A DNA stretch of 64,000 nucleotides, taken from assembly GCA_036897525.1 (NCBI GenBank), contig JAYMTJ010000058.1, positions 1 to 64,000 on the forward strand. The letters run 5' to 3'. Below are positions 63,134-64,000 of the stretch, piece by piece. The position numbers and the translations under genes were made by a program. Within the stretch, counting starts at the first letter, position 1, and the number at the start of each line of letters is the position of its first letter. Under the pieces are notes generated by a model that did not search any database, was not told the DNA's origin, and was given only the letters and a program-made list of their open reading frames with translations. This stretch comes from Pelargonium x hortorum. Its lineage: Eukaryota > Streptophyta > Magnoliopsida > Geraniales > Geraniaceae.

Positions 63134-64000
63134 TTGTATTCTTAGACTTAGAGAGCTTTATTTCGATAATTGAGTATAGCAAGTAAATTAGACAGATAGG
63201 TGTTCAACAGAAAAAAAAATTGTAGCTATTTGAATTCCCGGTTAAATGGGTAAAGGAAACTAGGAACACATCTGAACTACAAATATATATCCTCTGCTTG
63301 TAAGCCGGCTAATATCCTTTTGAGCCTAATAATTACACTTACTACGAAAGAACTTTCTAAATTGGAGCTATTTCTGAAGGAAGTAGGAAGTCTGCAAACC
63401 GGAGTAGTTGCTAAAGCAAAGGAGTTCCTGTTTTAAATAGTTTGGAGCTATCATATTATTATTCTGTAACTATTTAGGAAAGAGAATTCTTTATATTAGA
63501 GGGAGAGGCTTCCAGGACTGATAAGTAAGTAACTTAAACTATAGGAATTGCTGATTTAGGCTAAATTCCCAGTTTTAGGAAAGCAATAATATTAGATCAA
63601 TAGGTAACAGAGTCTATTTGTTTAGGTATCTCTTCAATTAAGTAAACTTTTAGTAAGAAATCTTAAATTCTTTATTATACTTTTCCCTAGGCACTCTACT
63701 TAGCTCTTATCCGTGTGATGTACTTTGTAGGATATTGTAGTAACTTTGGAAGTCCCCTTTTATTTAGAAATATTTCTACTTTACTAGTAGCGGGCAAAAA
63801 CAAGGATTTTTAGATTGACATTTTAGGAATCCCTCTAGTAATTTAATTACATTTAAGTTTTTTTTTATATTGGTTGGTGTACAGTAGGGATTATAAAAAT
63901 ACAACACAGTTTTTTGTTAAATAAAAAGAAACTGATTAACTGAATTTACTAAAAAAGGGTCCGCATTTCTAAATACCTGTGGTACTGGATACTATAATAA
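63134..64000. other. Gene-free spacer at window end
   Basis: Nothing is recognised beyond the dispersed word GCAAAGGAGTTCCTGT (from 63416), which resembles GCAAAGGAGTGAGTTCCTGT (from 35231). Confidence 0.5.

Overview
This window looks like a piece of a very large, gene-poor plant mitochondrial genome. The main evidence is one recognisable protein gene, nad4L (complex I subunit 4L), at 52973-53270 on the + strand. Its second half matches the seed-plant protein almost word for word and ends in the family's usual FINSIQG. The DNA is AT-rich, about two thirds A+T by eye (not counted). I see no plastid genes, no rRNA genes, no intact tRNA and no clear nuclear transposons. The nad4L copy already carries in DNA the codons that most angiosperms create by C-to-U editing, and its N-terminal half has diverged strongly. 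That suggests a lineage with fast mitochondrial evolution and reduced editing. I cannot name the species. A nuclear copy of mitochondrial DNA is a less likely alternative.

Layout. 1-15890 is almost all gene-free. It holds a TCGA-rich degenerate repeat island (2781-3160), members of short dispersed repeat families (3967-4139) and a decayed tandem array with a period near 58-60 bp (11561-11740). 15897-17480 is a diverged tandem duplication of a unit marked by TACCGACTG, followed by pyrimidine-rich low-complexity DNA. A third copy of the unit's head lies at 22280-22475. 22500-33280 is featureless. 33280-35650 has a richer texture and includes a small coding-like patch (34785-35090). 35650-51500 is featureless except for a decayed tRNA-Lys-like sequence (47698-47778). 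51554-52556 has a run of short + strand open frames just upstream of nad4L. Downstream of nad4L lie a purine-rich island (53570-53910), a long empty stretch, a tRNA-Trp 3' relic (60191-60237), a structured patch (60541-60665) and a repeat at 63082 that pairs with one at 3967.

How it works together. There is no operon here. nad4L stands alone, without the atp4 neighbour that often follows it in angiosperms. It is interrupted by a 5-nt deletion, so this copy is probably a pseudogene or a second copy, unless the sequence is wrong at that point. The rest appears to be a graveyard of repeats, tRNA relics and unrecognisable spacer, built by duplication and drift. I found no defence system, mobile element with intact parts, CRISPR array or other organised new gene system. 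The best leads are the broken but otherwise well-kept nad4L and the TACCGACTG repeat family.
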